Of a stretch of DNA of 5,090 bases, positions 5,003 to 5,090 are shown in pieces. The translations under genes were made by a program, and so were the position numbers. Within the stretch, counting starts at the first letter, position 1. The number at the start of each line of letters is the position of its first letter. The notes under the pieces are model-generated. The model ran no database searches. It had not been told where the DNA came from and was given only the letters and a program-made list of their open reading frames with translations. The DNA lies in contig JAHECM010000107.1 in NCBI GenBank assembly GCA_024641725.1, forward strand, positions 1 through 5,090, written 5' to 3'. The stretch is from Limnohabitans sp. (GTDB lineage: Bacteria > Pseudomonadota > Gammaproteobacteria > Burkholderiales > Burkholderiaceae_C).

Positions 5003-5090
5003 TCATGTTGGGCTGTGGATCACGTTGCGCAGCGCTTGGCCTTGGGTCAGGCGGGCGATGTTGTCGGCCATGGTTTCTTGGCGGCGGCGC
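5003..5090 (-). CDS. C-terminal end of a probable D-2-hydroxyacid dehydrogenase (partial, cut by window edge)
   Basis: Reading leftwards from the window edge, an open frame ends at TGA (5005-5003) and gives 28 residues: RRRQETMADN, then IARLTQGQALRNVIHSPT. The pattern R-x-x-M-A-D-x-x-x-x-N/R followed by G-Q-x-L-R-N-V is the usual C-terminal helix and tail of D-2-hydroxyacid dehydrogenases. The same layout occurs in the dehydrogenase at 2131-3108 (ETRQAMADLAFANMQA, then GQPLRTPVP). It converges on the repressor and RAYT genes. With so few residues the family call is tentative and no substrate can be named. Confidence 0.6.
   Translation of the reverse strand, partial: RRRQETMADNIARLTQGQALRNVIHSPT

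Overview
The window (about 60% G+C, Gram-negative style gene structure) looks like a chromosomal catabolic locus of a betaproteobacterium. Burkholderiales, perhaps Comamonadaceae, is my best guess from protein character and codon use; no marker gene fixes it.

Layout. Positions 1-3108 hold five genes, all on the minus strand and closely spaced, read from right to left: an NAD(P)-dependent D-2-hydroxyacid dehydrogenase (2131-3108), gluconokinase gntK (1587-2114), a 112-residue putative dimeric alpha/beta-barrel protein of unknown role (1225-1563), a TRAP-transporter periplasmic binding protein dctP (201-1175), and the first 47 residues of the TRAP small permease dctQ (1-143, cut by the window edge). 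A strong intrinsic terminator (153-181) lies between dctP and dctQ. A divergent control region (3109-3279) follows. It carries two sister palindromes, TTGGACAGCGCTGTCCAA and GGATAGCGCTATCC, with the symmetric CG-centred look of LacI-family operators. A LacI-family repressor resembling E. coli GntR (3280-4335) is read rightwards from a TTG codon.

How the genes fit together (inference). The TRAP system would import a sugar acid, the dehydrogenase could reduce a 2-keto acid such as 2-ketogluconate to gluconate, and GntK would phosphorylate gluconate to 6-phosphogluconate for the Entner-Doudoroff or pentose-phosphate route. The GntR-like repressor would sense the sugar acid and act at the two palindromes on both divergent transcripts. 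Gluconokinase is assigned with high confidence; the transported substrate and the dehydrogenase substrate are not proven by the sequence.

Right end. Between the end of the repressor gene and the edge sits a REP-associated tyrosine transposase (RAYT, 4435-4881). It is bracketed by a perfect 28-bp inverted repeat (4345-4372 and 4902-4929), each arm containing a REP-like unit: a GTAGGAGC head plus a short hairpin. A further inverted pair of related units (4942-4985) follows. The last 88 bases (5003-5090, minus strand) are the 3' end of a gene whose C-terminus resembles another D-2-hydroxyacid dehydrogenase. No tRNA, rRNA or CRISPR array was seen.
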